From Amphibalanus amphitrite (taxonomy: Eukaryota > Arthropoda > Thecostraca > Balanomorpha > Balanidae), in contig NW_024881842.1 in assembly GCF_019059575.1 (NCBI RefSeq), positions 248,001 to 312,000 on the forward strand: 64,000 nt of DNA, in the 5' to 3' direction. Below are positions 45,755 through 58,100 of this stretch, piece by piece. The notes below the pieces were generated by a model. That model worked only from the letters and a program-made list of their open reading frames with translations. It was not told the DNA's origin and ran no database searches. Position 1 is the first letter of the stretch, and the number at the start of each line of letters is the position of its first letter. Position numbers and translations under genes: made by a program.

Positions 45755-47224
45755 TCACGGGTCTGGTTTCGCATCAGACTTCCCTTCCGCCTCCGACATC
45801 TTGGCCAGGGTGTGCAGCAGCTCGAAGTAGAGGTTCATCAGGTTCTCCAGCGTCTGATCCTGCAGGTCGAGCGTGTTGAGCAGCGACAGGATCCAGACCG
45901 GGTTGGTGCACATGTCCTGCACCGTCGTGTAATCGTCATGGTTGAGCGACTCCTGGAAGCTCTGCACCATCTCGTAGAAGTTGCTCCAGTTGCCGCGGCG
46001 CTGTTTCTCCATCATACGGTTGATGTCTTCGCGCTGACGCTGCATCATGAACGCCTTCTTTCGCCTGACTGCCAGCTCACGCTCGCGGCGCCGCTCCTGG
46101 CGGAACGTCTCGGTCGCCTCGCTGATGTTCATGATGATGATGCCGATGAAGACGTTAGTCATGATAAAGTGGCCGATGCAGATGAAGCCGATGGTGTAGA
46201 GCCGGCTCCACTTGCCGGTCATGTCGGCGCCGTCGATGTTATCCTGCACGGCCGTCCAGCCGTCGGCGGTGACGTAGGTAAAGAGTGATAACATCGCGCG
46301 CCCCAGAGTGCCCCAGTCCTCGCGCGCCGCCTCGTCCGCCGCGAACTTGTTGCTGCCGAACAGGTAGTAGCCGACGACGCCGAACAGGAACATGATGAAG
46401 ACGAGGAGGATGATGACGCTGACCACGTAGCGCCGGATCGTGTCGATCAGCGCCGACACCAGCACCTGTAGGTTGGTCGAGAAGCTGACACTGCGCAGTG
46501 TCCGCAGCGCCTTCAGCGCCCTGAACATGCGGAACACCATGACGCCGCCAGCTCCCTTCACGAACATCTCAATCACAGGCTGACAAAGCGACACGACGAC
46601 GAGAAGGAAGTCGAACAGGTTGGACACCTGAAGCCAGTAGTTTTTCGGCTCAGCGTAGATGCGGAGGATAGCTTCCACAGTATATATCGCCAGCAAACTC
46701 TGATCGACGATCGCCAGAGCCATTTCGTACTCGTAGCGCAGCGTCGGACTGGTCTCCACCGCCAGCACCACAGTATTGAAGATGATCATCAACATGATGA
46801 AGCCGTTGAAACGCGAGGATTCTGTGAGCGTGCAGACAAACTTGTGCAGGTCCTCGTCCCAGCGGGTCATCGTGCGCGATGAGTCCCTCTTCTCGATGCT
46901 GGAGCGCACGGTGATCACGTTACTGGGCAGAGTCGACAGTTTCCTGGTTTGGACCGGAGTATCTACCTCACCACTTGACTTGGACTTCAGCTTTCTACTC
47001 GGCTGCCGACCCAAAGCCCGTGTGTAGAGCTTGGATGACTTCATGGTCAGGTCACCCTCGCCAGGCGCGTTCACAAGCACCTCGTTTTGCGAGCTGGTGG
47101 GGTTTAAAAAGGCGACATTTAGCATTGAGCCCTTGTAGTTTCGCGACTGCTGTCTGTGAACAAGCGTTTCCATTTGCTCGGAAACAGCCATACCAGTACC
47201 ATCAGGTTTGGAACGGTTCGACAT
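45755..47224 (-). CDS. CATSPER3: CATSPER3-like sperm calcium channel pore subunit, single exon
   Basis: A 489-aa intronless frame. An in-frame TAA lies two codons before the ATG, so the start is well supported. A polar N-terminus (about 130 aa, longer than in vertebrate CatSper3) precedes one six-segment ion-channel domain: S1 139-157, S2 168-190, S3 200-222, S4 228-246 with charges at R232, R235, K238, R241, R244, S5 263-289, pore 312-328 with T-A-D-G-W (D321) and S6 343-369. A charged coiled-coil-like stretch follows (371-415). The C-terminal LDLQDQTLENLMNLYFELLH segment resembles vertebrate CatSper3. In the family, four such subunits form the alkaline-activated calcium channel of the sperm flagellum. 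Alternatives (CatSper4, single-domain sodium channel) fit the C-terminus less well. Confidence 0.87.
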   Translation of the reverse strand: MSNRSKPDGTGMAVSEQMETLVHRQQSRNYKGSMLNVAFLNPTSSQNEVLVNAPGEGDLTMKSSKLYTRALGRQPSRKLKSKSSGEVDTPVQTRKLSTLPSNVITVRSSIEKRDSSRTMTRWDEDLHKFVCTLTESSRFNGFIMLMIIFNTVVLAVETSPTLRYEYEMALAIVDQSLLAIYTVEAILRIYAEPKNYWLQVSNLFDFLLVVVSLCQPVIEMFVKGAGGVMVFRMFRALKALRTLRSVSFSTNLQVLVSALIDTIRRYVVSVIILLVFIMFLFGVVGYYLFGSNKFAADEAAREDWGTLGRAMLSLFTYVTADGWTAVQDNIDGADMTGKWSRLYTIGFICIGHFIMTNVFIGIIIMNISEATETFRQERRRERELAVRRKKAFMMQRQREDINRMMEKQRRGNWSNFYEMVQSFQESLNHDDYTTVQDMCTNPVWILSLLNTLDLQDQTLENLMNLYFELLHTLAKMSEAEGKSDAKPDP

Positions 47225-48127
<903 letters not shown>

Positions 48128-48226
48128 GAGTAAGGGGAAGGAAGAGAGCTTCTGCGGCTCTTCGCCACTGGTCATCGATCGTATTTCGGTTGTAACATTT
48201 CGGTAACATTTCGGTTAGTATCATAT

Positions 48227-49417
48227 TTAACCCGCGCCCCACTGGGGTCTGCGTATAACACGCCCTACTGGGGGGGGGGGGGGCTATTCATAGCCCCCCC
48301 TCCTAACTCCGAAACTACTGGGCCGATCGTCAAAATTCAAACGGCGTCTGATAGCCCCGGAAAAACTGTCGAGCGAAACCTAATTTCATTGACCTCGAGG
48401 TCACCGATGACGTCACAGGTCAGGTCAAAGTAAAAATTATTAGCATTTTGGCTTCTTCACGTTTTGGGCTCTGGCCGCCGTCTTACAAGTCAGATCAGGC
48501 TCATTTTTGGTTCACACACTCGTGAACAGATGCTCTAGATACTCTGAGGGTACCAAACTTGTACTTTGATTTTCAGGTCAAGGTCAGGTCATCACAGGTC
48601 ACGAAAATATTATATCATCCGTCGGTCACGTGACACATGTTTTATGGTCCATTTAGGCCAAACATTTCGAATTTGATGTCGTCTGTGTCATTCGAGGTCA
48701 TTTTGAGTCAAATTTAGCTCAGGTCAGGTCACTTTCAGGTCAAAAAAGGTCAAATTTTGAAGTTATAATTTTTCAATAAAAAAGATGTCAATTGGATGCA
48801 GTTTGAGCTCAGGAACACGATGGTGCTATTTATATTGGCGTATGATGTCAAATTCGTGCTGAAAAATCGATTTGAAAAATTAATAATTGTTAATTTTTTG
48901 CAATAATGCGTATAACTTGGCCATTTTTGAAGATATTTAGCTTAAACTTGCTAGACTTAGTCATAATAATGCGTTCTATCACATATATTCCGGTTTTTTC
49001 GAAAAGTCAAAAAGTTTTTGAAAAAAAATGTAAAAATATAAATTTTGAATTTTATTATATAAAATTTTCGTAATTTTCAAAATTTCGAAAATCCGAGATA
49101 GCAGTTTGATAGCGCAGTCTATTCTGAGTCCGCTCATGCAAAGAAATTGGATCTAGCTTAAAAACTGAGCTCTTGGGAGCGATTGCCGTGGTTCAATGTT
49201 TTGCGTCGAAATCGGCCGAACATGACGTCACTCTGACGTCATTTCCGGCCGACCTATGGTAGGTACGAAGTTCAAATTTTGACACAAGGCGTCAAATTGA
49301 TGCAGCCGAAGGTGCTGAAAGTTTGGCGTCGATACGTCAAGCGGTTTGGAAGTTATTGCAGAAAAACGGGAGGGGGGGCTATAAATAGCCCCCCCCCCCC
49401 AGTGGGGCGCGGGTTAA
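48227..49417 (+). mobile_element. TTAA-flanked element, family 1b (copy 2, complete)
   Basis: TTAA at 48227-48230 and 49414-49417 flank CCCGCGCCCCACTGGGG and CAGTGGGGCGCGGG. The hairpin core is CTATTCATAG on the left and CTATAAATAG on the right. The interior has AGGTCA repeats, TGACGTCA at 48409 and 49225-49240, and TCACATATATTCCGGTTTTT, also found in family 1a. It is 1,191 bp, serving as the intact reference for the interrupted 7953-10073 copy. No coding frame. Confidence 0.8.
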
Positions 49418-50184
49418 TAGCGTTTTTTAGGACTATCTTCCCAACTCCACAATAACACCTACTAAAAAAAACGCAAAAAAGTTAAAAAGATAAGTCCCAA
49501 TAAACTACCTAATACCTGCAAAATAAATTTTCGCTTTTCCGTATGCGGTATGCAGTTCGGCTACTGTTCCCGTAGTTCCTACCCCAACTATGTACTCGTA
49601 AGTACCTATATGCATCTTTAGCTTATTTGGACAGTCAATGGCTTCCAAGTTTCATCTGATAGCTTTGGCTTATCTTCTAAGAGATCTACGGATATTTTTA
49701 AACCTCTCCAAACCCATTGAATAACTGCATAGTGCATACGCCGAACGGGTTCGTTTGGTACGAACCGGCTCACCGTTTTACCCGTTTTACCTCTCACTGA
49801 GCTAGACTCTTATTGCGATAGAGATTCGTAGTAAAACAAGAGCTTGTTCGCTTTACGAAAAGCTGCGAGTTGTGCTAAAACTGGGAACATATACTACAAT
49901 CGTCAAAAGCAAACGCCGCCTCAGAAACTCCGGCCGAATGTCGCCGCTCCGCCGCGCCAGCGCGGGACTACGTGCCATGCGGCACAGCATGCCTTCAGGC
50001 GCAGACTACCAGTGACATCTAGCGGCGGAATCGTAAGTAGCCGAATGTAACGCATCAGCAGCAAAACCGTTCGAAAAGAAGCCGAGTACAGTCGTGCCCG
50101 ACATGCTTGTTTATCAGTTGATGAAATATACTTCATTCAGTTCCCCTCCCCCCTCCTCCACTACCTACAATTCACCCCGTCGCG
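49418..50184. other. Intergenic stretch, no gene recognised
   Basis: A GC-rich block at about 49,910-50,000 has no supported exon. Confidence 0.4.
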
Positions 50185-50819
50185 CGGTTCGTCGGAAAGT
50201 CATTTCATTCACAAAAGAAACGAAACATAGCATTCGAAAGCTGACGGTGAGCTGATTCCAAAATGTAATTTTTATCAAAATCGTTCGATGGCCTTTCTAA
50301 GCAATTGCGTGTTTGTAAAAACGTAGTACATACCTATATATATTTTTTATTCAACGGGCTGTCACGTTCGGTCGAGCGACAGCCGAACGTCCCTTCCGTG
50401 GCCGGTCAGACGGGCCGAGAGCGCCGGGTCTGCGCGTCGATAAGGGTCATTTCACGCTTCTGTCTGGCTGACTTTGGTCCATCATGAGACTGAATTGTGT
50501 GATTGCGCCTTATTGGCGGGTTGAGACGCATATAATTATACACATTTGAGAATGTGTTCGCTAGAAATTGTTTTTCGATTTTACCTTTCACTGGAACGCG
50601 AGAAAACATGCCTATGATTTCAGTAATGTCTTGGTCAATGGTCACTCAGGACAGCTTGTTGAATAAAAAAGTATTACATTTTGACCAAAACACAATTTTT
50701 TAAAAAGGCTATCGAACGCTTTTGATAAAACTTACCAATATCTTTAAATCAGCTCACCGTCAGCTTTCGAATGGTAAATCTCGTTTCTTTTGTGGATGAA
50801 ATGACTTTCCGACGAACGG
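50185..50819. mobile_element. 635-bp element with about 120-bp inverted repeats
   Basis: The left arm CGGTTCGTCGGAAAGTC ... CATTTCATTCACAAAAGAAA ... CGAAAGCTGACGGTGAGCTG is mirrored on the right (CAGCTCACCGTCAGCTTTCG ... GACTTTCCGACGAACGG). The arms are imperfect. The unique centre includes a minus-strand open frame with no domain. A non-autonomous DNA transposon is the simplest reading; superfamily unknown. Confidence 0.72.
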
Positions 50820-51970
50820 TGGTCGTAGCTGGGGGAGCTGGGCTGTCGGCGCCGTATGCCAGATAGACGAGTACACTGGACCTATAATACGCTTCTGATC
50901 AACCCACTCACTCTATTGACACCCCATTGGCCGTTCCTTTCACACCCAACCAGCGATATGTGGTTAGCGGGCCGCATCTCCGTCCGTTTCCGTCCCACTG
51001 TATGTCGACAATGCGTCCTCATAGCCACAGTAAAAAGGCGCCAAAAGTGGATACGGTCACTCATCAGCGCCTTTATTCACCGAAATATGGACTGAATGCT
51101 CGCATAGGGTAGTGATCGCAATGACATAGCTTTTTTTACGACATGCATAGCACACGCGTGACCACGTTTGGTTCTCGTGTATGTTTTCTCGGGACAAGCT
51201 GATGCATGTGACGATATTCCAATTTTTAGCCCATCCCAATTGGTTCGTGTAAGGCTAAGCGAAAAGCGCCCTTCATTTAATAAGATAAAACATACTTAAA
51301 ACTAAAATACTTCTGAAAAGGGACGGCCATTCCTCATCACTGAATTAAATGCAGTTCCTTTGTCGGTAGATACAGGTAGTAAAATATCCATCTGCACAGA
51401 TGGCTGAGCACCCAAAGTTCAATCTTAAAGATACCTTTAATAGGATCGGAGAGCATTGGCTGAAGCTCAGAGCTACATGAAATGGCTGTTAGAGGCAAAA
51501 TGTTTTTTTACGCTCTTCGACATCCCCAATAATCGTTTTGTTAGATTGGATGCACATTTTTCAGCATCGACTCCCTTATATCGACGGGTTACCAATCACC
51601 GTACATGTAAAATTACGGTACTTTGTTTGCATTTTACCTGTGTCCAAATACTGTGCAAAATTATTTGGGCATTTCCCGTCACTTGCCAACCCCAGATTTC
51701 CTCCACAATCGCGCCCATCTCATCGCTCTCCGTCAGCATATCGCCCCTTTTTCACCAAACAAACACAAACCTAAACGCACCGTACTTATGACAGGACAAT
51801 GTATTAGCGGCGTCAACGGAACTCCAACGCAAGACACGTGCGTGGCGCTGGGAGCACACCTCCCAAGTCAGACCCAATATAGGTCCGGGACTCCGGGTCA
51901 ATGTCAGACAGTGCGAGTCTTCACAGTCCCCCAAAACACCTCAGATGGTCACGTGACGGTCGGACACAGC
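50820..51970. other. Intergenic stretch, including the likely PSMA5 3' UTR
   Basis: The part next to 51,970 is downstream of the PSMA5 stop codon on the minus strand and presumably transcribed as its 3' UTR; a poly(A) signal is not clear. No other gene is recognised. Confidence 0.45.
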
Positions 51971-52135
51971 TCAGATGTTGGCGATGAGCGTCTCGAGCTG
52001 CTCTTTCGAGTACATCTGGAAATTGTTCTCGGGTGTGATGGTGGCCAGTTCGACGTTGGAGGCGTTCAACTTCTCCTCCATCACCTGCTTCAGGATGGTC
52101 AGCGCCGACTTCAGCGCCTCCTTCAGCGTGATCGA
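51971..52135 (-). CDS. PSMA5: PSMA5 terminal exon (SITLKEAL to LIANI stop)
   Basis: Acceptor TCCCAG. Encodes [39 protein letters not shown] and a C-terminus QLETLIANI before TGA. Confidence 0.92.
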   Translation of the reverse strand, partial: SITLKEALKSALTILKQVMEEKLNASNVELATITPENNFQMYSKEQLETLIANI

Positions 52136-55100
52136 CTGGGAACAGAGACAAGAGAGTCGGGTCAGCGGTGATGGTACGGGCCAAGTAGTTAGCTATTTTT
52201 CTTAAACATTTAAAACGGTTTGAAGACAGGTCTGCTCATGACTGCAAAGTGCTGGAAATATTTGTGTTCGACAGTCAGCGCGATCAGACTTGTCCAGTGA
52301 CGATAAATTGGTTCATTATTACATGAAATAAAATTCACGAAGACCATGTTGAGTTGCAACACATAGACACCAGTGACCTGTCGTTGTAGATGGTACAGTT
52401 GGGTCAGGAAAGATCCATAAAACAAAATTACCGCCCACGACTACCGCAGGAGTTTGGGTGCGTGACAAAGTGCCATGGCCGGCAGACAGTGGGCTGCCAT
52501 GGCCGGCAGACAGTGGGCGCATGTCTGCAAGTTCGCTGCAGCGGTACCCAACTGTAAACTGACCGGGACGTGCGCTCCCCGCGGATTTCGCCCTGTCCCG
52601 CTGATTGTGAGTGATGACACCACATTAGACGACAATCCCAGTCGGCACAACTGACTAACGACCGCGAGCTCCGTCCGTGGGAGAGACGAAACCAGAGCAA
52701 TATCCCAACGAGTCATTAGCAGCGGTGCAACCGGAAACCGTATGAATATCACGGGAATGGAGTATTATGGAACGAGCGATCGGATAGCGAGAACACAACC
52801 AACGCAGGGACAGGTGATTGTTTATGCGTCGACAGGTGAATAAACATGCAATTAGAATAAAGACAGGTGATTCGATAGTAGCGTCCCGCTATGATGCGCA
52901 TTCTCCAGCCCAAGGTGCGTCACGCCGCGACTGGAGTCTGCCCCGTGTCCCGACATCCCCCTCCCCCCAGGGACTGCAAGTGGTGCAACGCACCCCTCGA
53001 GAATGCCGCAGAGGTAGGCAATATCCACGGCTTGCGGCAACACAAATAGAGCGGCCTTTCAGGCGGCGACCGGTCTATTCCACTGAAGCAGCACCGGTCG
53101 GGTTAATGTCGCCGCCGCCGAAGGGGCAGCGTCACTGAGTTTGGGTCACGACCAGACGGACCCTGCGGCCGGAGAGGGGTGGCGAGACGACGGGCGGGGT
53201 GGCGGGACGCCGGAGAGGGTGGCGGGGCGACGGGCGGGGCGGAGGGGATACCTGCCTCCGTTGCCGGGCGCTACTAAAGAACTTCAATAAACCCGTGCAA
53301 AAATCGCTGTCGTTGATAACGTTTTTGGCTAATTGCTTTCGAAACTACAGAATAACCAGAAAGAATATCTTTGAAAGCCAGATCAGTGCCATTTTTATTA
53401 CAGTGGCCCTGATTTTTTGCCGTCTCCATTTGTCTGATCAAAGAAAACGGGAAATAAAACTTAAGACCCATCATTTTGCGTTGGCCCTCTCACTATGTTA
53501 CCTAATTACGAATTTTCCACTTTCCGTGCGTGTCTACACCGACAAGTCCTCCCTGGTTCTCCTTAGACACGATTCTCGGCGCCCAGGGAGCGTTCAGCCC
53601 AACACGGACCCGAGGACAAAGCTGACGCGACAGCGGGGTGTCCAACCGGGGCACTGTGCCCGCGACGACAGGACCGTCCCTCGTCCTACACGTCAACCAT
53701 CTCTGGGAGATTGGCTCGAGTGGCTCTGTCTGGACCGACGGGCGGCGGCCGCCCCCGCCCCCGCCCCCGCCGCCGCCGCCGCCGCCCCCGCCGCCAACAC
53801 CGCCCCGTCCTCAGCTGAGTGAGTCGCCCGGCAGCACGGGACTGAACACGCCAACACCAATGCCATAATCAGTATGTACACTGTACAGGAGCCGTGTAGG
53901 TCTGGCGGTACGGATTTGGACGGGACCGATAATTGGTATCTGGCTTACGAAATTCACTTGGCTCGGGCGGTCTGCAAATACATTGAAATTTTGTAGCTTC
54001 TTCGAGACCGAACCGAAACACCACAGAGCTCCGTTTTACAGGCAAATGATTTAAGGGATCATTTCGGCGGTTCGTCGTGCTCATGCTGCACATCTTTAAA
54101 ATATAAGAAAGGGTGACGATCGTATCGAAAGGGAAAATTGAGACACAAATACTCTTGCATGAAAATAACGCATAAAAAACAGCACGCAGATCGAAAATTC
54201 GCGCATCTTTCTTACAAACGGCACCTAGCCATTCCTAAAACAACGAGCATGTTGGACACTATTGTCGTGAATTAGCTAGTATCTGAAGTTCACGCTCGAT
54301 TTAAACCCTCCCGGCGCTCCATGCATAGAACGAGGTTATTTACAACACAAAGCATAAAGCTCATCGCATTATTCCACAATGAAACACAACAGAACCCTAA
54401 TCCCCTGACGCAGCCGTGAAGCAATTAAACTGCATTAAAGGGACTGTCCCACCTTCAAAAAATTGCTTTGATATACTGTTCTTGTGTTGCAAGACATAGA
54501 TTATGGGCCCCTTTACACGAAATTGGCAAACATTCGGCCCATAGTTGGCTAATTGTTTAAAAATTCCAATTTAAAGCTTTTGGATCGATTACGTCATATG
54601 CTTGTTTTTTTATCGGGCAAAGTTTTTTTCCTAGCTGCCAAATCGGTGGCACAAAGTTTTGTTACGCTTCTGCCGCGAATAGCACAAACATTGCGCATGA
54701 ACTCAGGAAATTGATAAACATGTTCAATGTTCATGGAAAGGATTGAAATGAAAATTGGAAAATTGAAGCTTGAACTTTGTCCAGAAGAAGGTCGCAAACT
54801 GTAAAGAATATCAACAAGGCCTTATTTATCATTTTTAAAAGGTTATAGAATGCTCCCTAATAAGCAAAAGCAAGATATTGATGTTTGATTATTGATGCTG
54901 CCCACAATGTCTTGGGCACATGGATGATGGAAGTGAGCTCAACTTCAATAATCAGACCTAAGAATCACAATGGATATAGCCATGAGCCAGACTGCAAAGA
55001 AGGGCAATTTTGTCTAGATTTTGTCAGTGCGGAGTGCGGACTCCTTCGTCTGGTGCGGATTTAAGTGTGGTGCGGTGCGGATTTGGTTTAGTGTGGTGCG

Positions 55101-58100
55101 GATGTAGTGTAGCGGGGTGCGAATTTGGCTTGCTGTGGTGCAGATGTGTAGCATTGTGGGGATTTGAGGTCAGTGCAGATTTTGACTGGCCATTTTGGGG
55201 TTCGGTGCATTTTTTGTGTTCTCTCAGGCCTCAGCCCCCTTTGGTGTGAATTTTCGGGCTCTGTTTGAAGGGTTTGTGTCAATTTTGAGCTTGGGAGTTG
55301 GGCCAGTGCTCCTTGGCGACCTGAGAGCCATACTCTGCAGTACTGGCCTGGGCCCATGAGCAAAGTAATATAATATAGTCTGTTCAAGATTCAATATAAT
55401 AAGTCTGCAAAACACATTCCAGCAATTGTAATTGAAGCAGAATGAATTGTAGTGAACTGCATTTGTATTTTTGTTGTGTCTGTGAAAAATAATAAATATA
55501 CCTACCTATTGGAAAAATCGTGGCCTTTCAGCACATTTGGCAGAGTTGTGTGACTGATTTAGTGGCTCATGTGGAACGCAACGAGCTGCGGAACAAGCTT
55601 GAATAGCATTTTGCCTCAGGGCTATCTGCCAGAAACATTTCATCTGCATAAATTTGCCTACAGGCAAGTCTGACAAATTTGTGGATTAACTGGGGTCCTT
55701 GTGAGCCTGCATATTAAATTCTAGCCCACCAGCTCAGCCCTATTCTCAGTTTCAGCATTCAGCATGATAACAGTTCTGATCAAGTTCTGATTGTCACCAC
55801 CTGAGACACCAATGGAGTCCTCTGAAATTTTGCCTTTTTATTAGATTATTTGTAAGAGTTTCAGCTACATTTACATAGACCAAACGTTTCACTCTCAAAG
55901 ATCTGCGACCCACCCCACTCGTCCAGTAGGATGCCTGGCGCGCAAACAGTCCAGCAGTGAGCTGCCAGCCGGTATGCAGGGCAGCAGCAGGCGGCGGCAG
56001 CAACAGTAACTAGTGAACATGTCTTGGACTGCAGCCACGACATGATCTAGGCTAGCATCTATTCAATTTGTCCATGTACAAGTACCACAGCTCCTGCCCG
56101 AGGTCGCGCAAGTCAGGGAACTGACCACCTCTGCAGCCCAGGCGTGGTTCACTGACTCAAGACATTTCAACTGACCAGTCAGAGTTTATGTTTTGCAACT
56201 TTTATCCAAGTTATTTGTAATTGTAATATTCTAAACTGAATTTTAGGCATGACTTCATTTTTCAAGAGCTACACAGAACACGCCTTCCCTGTACAGCACG
56301 TCTATTGTCCTAACATTAGTCAAATAGTTGCAAGAAGCGACGTGATTGCGGAACCTGCCTGTTTTGAAGCCCTGTTGTCTGTTGGGTGACACTGCACAGA
56401 GGTAAGGATGGGGTGTGATTTTGCTGCTGTTTGTCAGGTGCAATATGTGTGTCAATGATCACAAAGTACTCTGAAAGGTTTAAAAAATGCACAGCATGGC
56501 CTAACGAGGCACATTACCTAGGTTTTGACAAGCAGCGCAGCGAATGTGGTACAATGGCCCAGTCCCATGCTCATGTTAGTAGCTGGATCTGCTCCCAGGA
56601 AATAAAGGTAAAACACTATTGACAGCTTCAAGATGAAATCTGCAGGAAAACTAAGCCATCTATAAAATCTAACATAAGCTTAAAAGCACAACAGAGCATT
56701 TCTTATTCAACATGCAGCACTTCCGCTTTCATCCGCCATCAGCAACTCAGTTCAAAGAATGATACATTACATCACTAAAATTTATTTCAAAACACCTCTG
56801 CATGGTGTTTACACAAACAACAGTTCTTTACTAGGCATGGTCGACCTCAGGCCACCCACACTTCAGCATACAGGGTATTATCAAATATCAATGTTTAACG
56901 GCTCAAGGTTAGTCGTCTTGGATGCTCAGAAATAAAAAGGTGAACATTCAATGTCTCTTCCTTAGTTGTCACCATCAATAGATTGTGGACTCCTCAGAGC
57001 ATGTCTTGATTATGGAGTTGAAACAGCAGTGAGCAAATCATTTATCATTTTGATACTATTTTTAGAGTTGCACACTTGAACTTGACACCTGCCATTGATA
57101 AGTTCATGGTTCTTGCATTCTCCAGTCACATTTAGGACGGCCTCTTAACTATTTAAATACAAAAATAAAAATACTACAAGAATTAGAAGACTATTAGAAT
57201 TAGTTTTGGTTTGGCATATCAATTTATTTCTCCACCTCGTGGCACCGGAACGAATGTGCGCTGTTCCAAGAGGCGTTGTTATTTTTCAAGGTTTCGATAA
57301 AAACAAGTCGACAGATACAGAAACTTCGGAAAAGGCGGAAACGTCACAGGTTTTAAGTGCCAATACCAATACATTGTGGCACTTATTTGCACAGATGTCA
57401 AAATCAAACACAAATTTCTTTGCGATGAAGTAATTGCTGGAGAAACGGTTTTCACGGCTCTGATTTTCAAAGAACGCCCATCAAGATGGCTATCTCAACT
57501 CAATTCTAATGTTAAGGTGGGACAGTCCCTTTAATTCCATTGAAACATTGGCATCTATTGTCCGAGGAGCGACTGGCGTCCTCCACAATACACTTTCGTC
57601 ACCAAAGGCCCTTCGTTGACCTTGGGTGACGATTTCATATGACTGCGCCGCCATTCAACTGCAAAGACTTAAGTTTAGTTCTCCAAAACTCCAAACTCCA
57701 AAGGTAGACGATAAAAGATCGCCCACTGGGTGTTCATCGGGTTTTAGAAGAGGGTCAACGGGCAAATGAAGCGTATCGTTATAGACACTGACAACGTTGA
57801 GGCAGTCCAACCCAATCCATTGCTGGTGTACGAACTCAAACAGTACTGATAACTTGCTTTCGAAACATTCACATTGTGGGGAAAGGCCTGACAAAGTATT
57901 TTTCGTCGGCCGTTATTCAATTGGTATAAACAAGTGTTTGCAAGGATGATTATCTCGGAAAGGGCAGGCACATTACCAGCTACAATAGTTTTCCTTTAAC
58001 CGAGGAACTCTTTAAACAAGACGTGTTATACACCGGATCATCCTTACCCTCTCCCGTTGTTAACTGACTAACTTTGTACAGTACACTCCCAATGGAAGCA

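Noticed and set aside
45812..46288. 158-codon plus-strand frame
   Set aside because: It is antisense to the CATSPER3-like gene, whose channel motifs are on the minus strand.
56431..57433. Short open frames within the 3.1-kb TTAA element as a THAP transposase
   Set aside because: I could not find the C2CH zinc-finger spacing or any catalytic motif; similarity could not be supported by eye.
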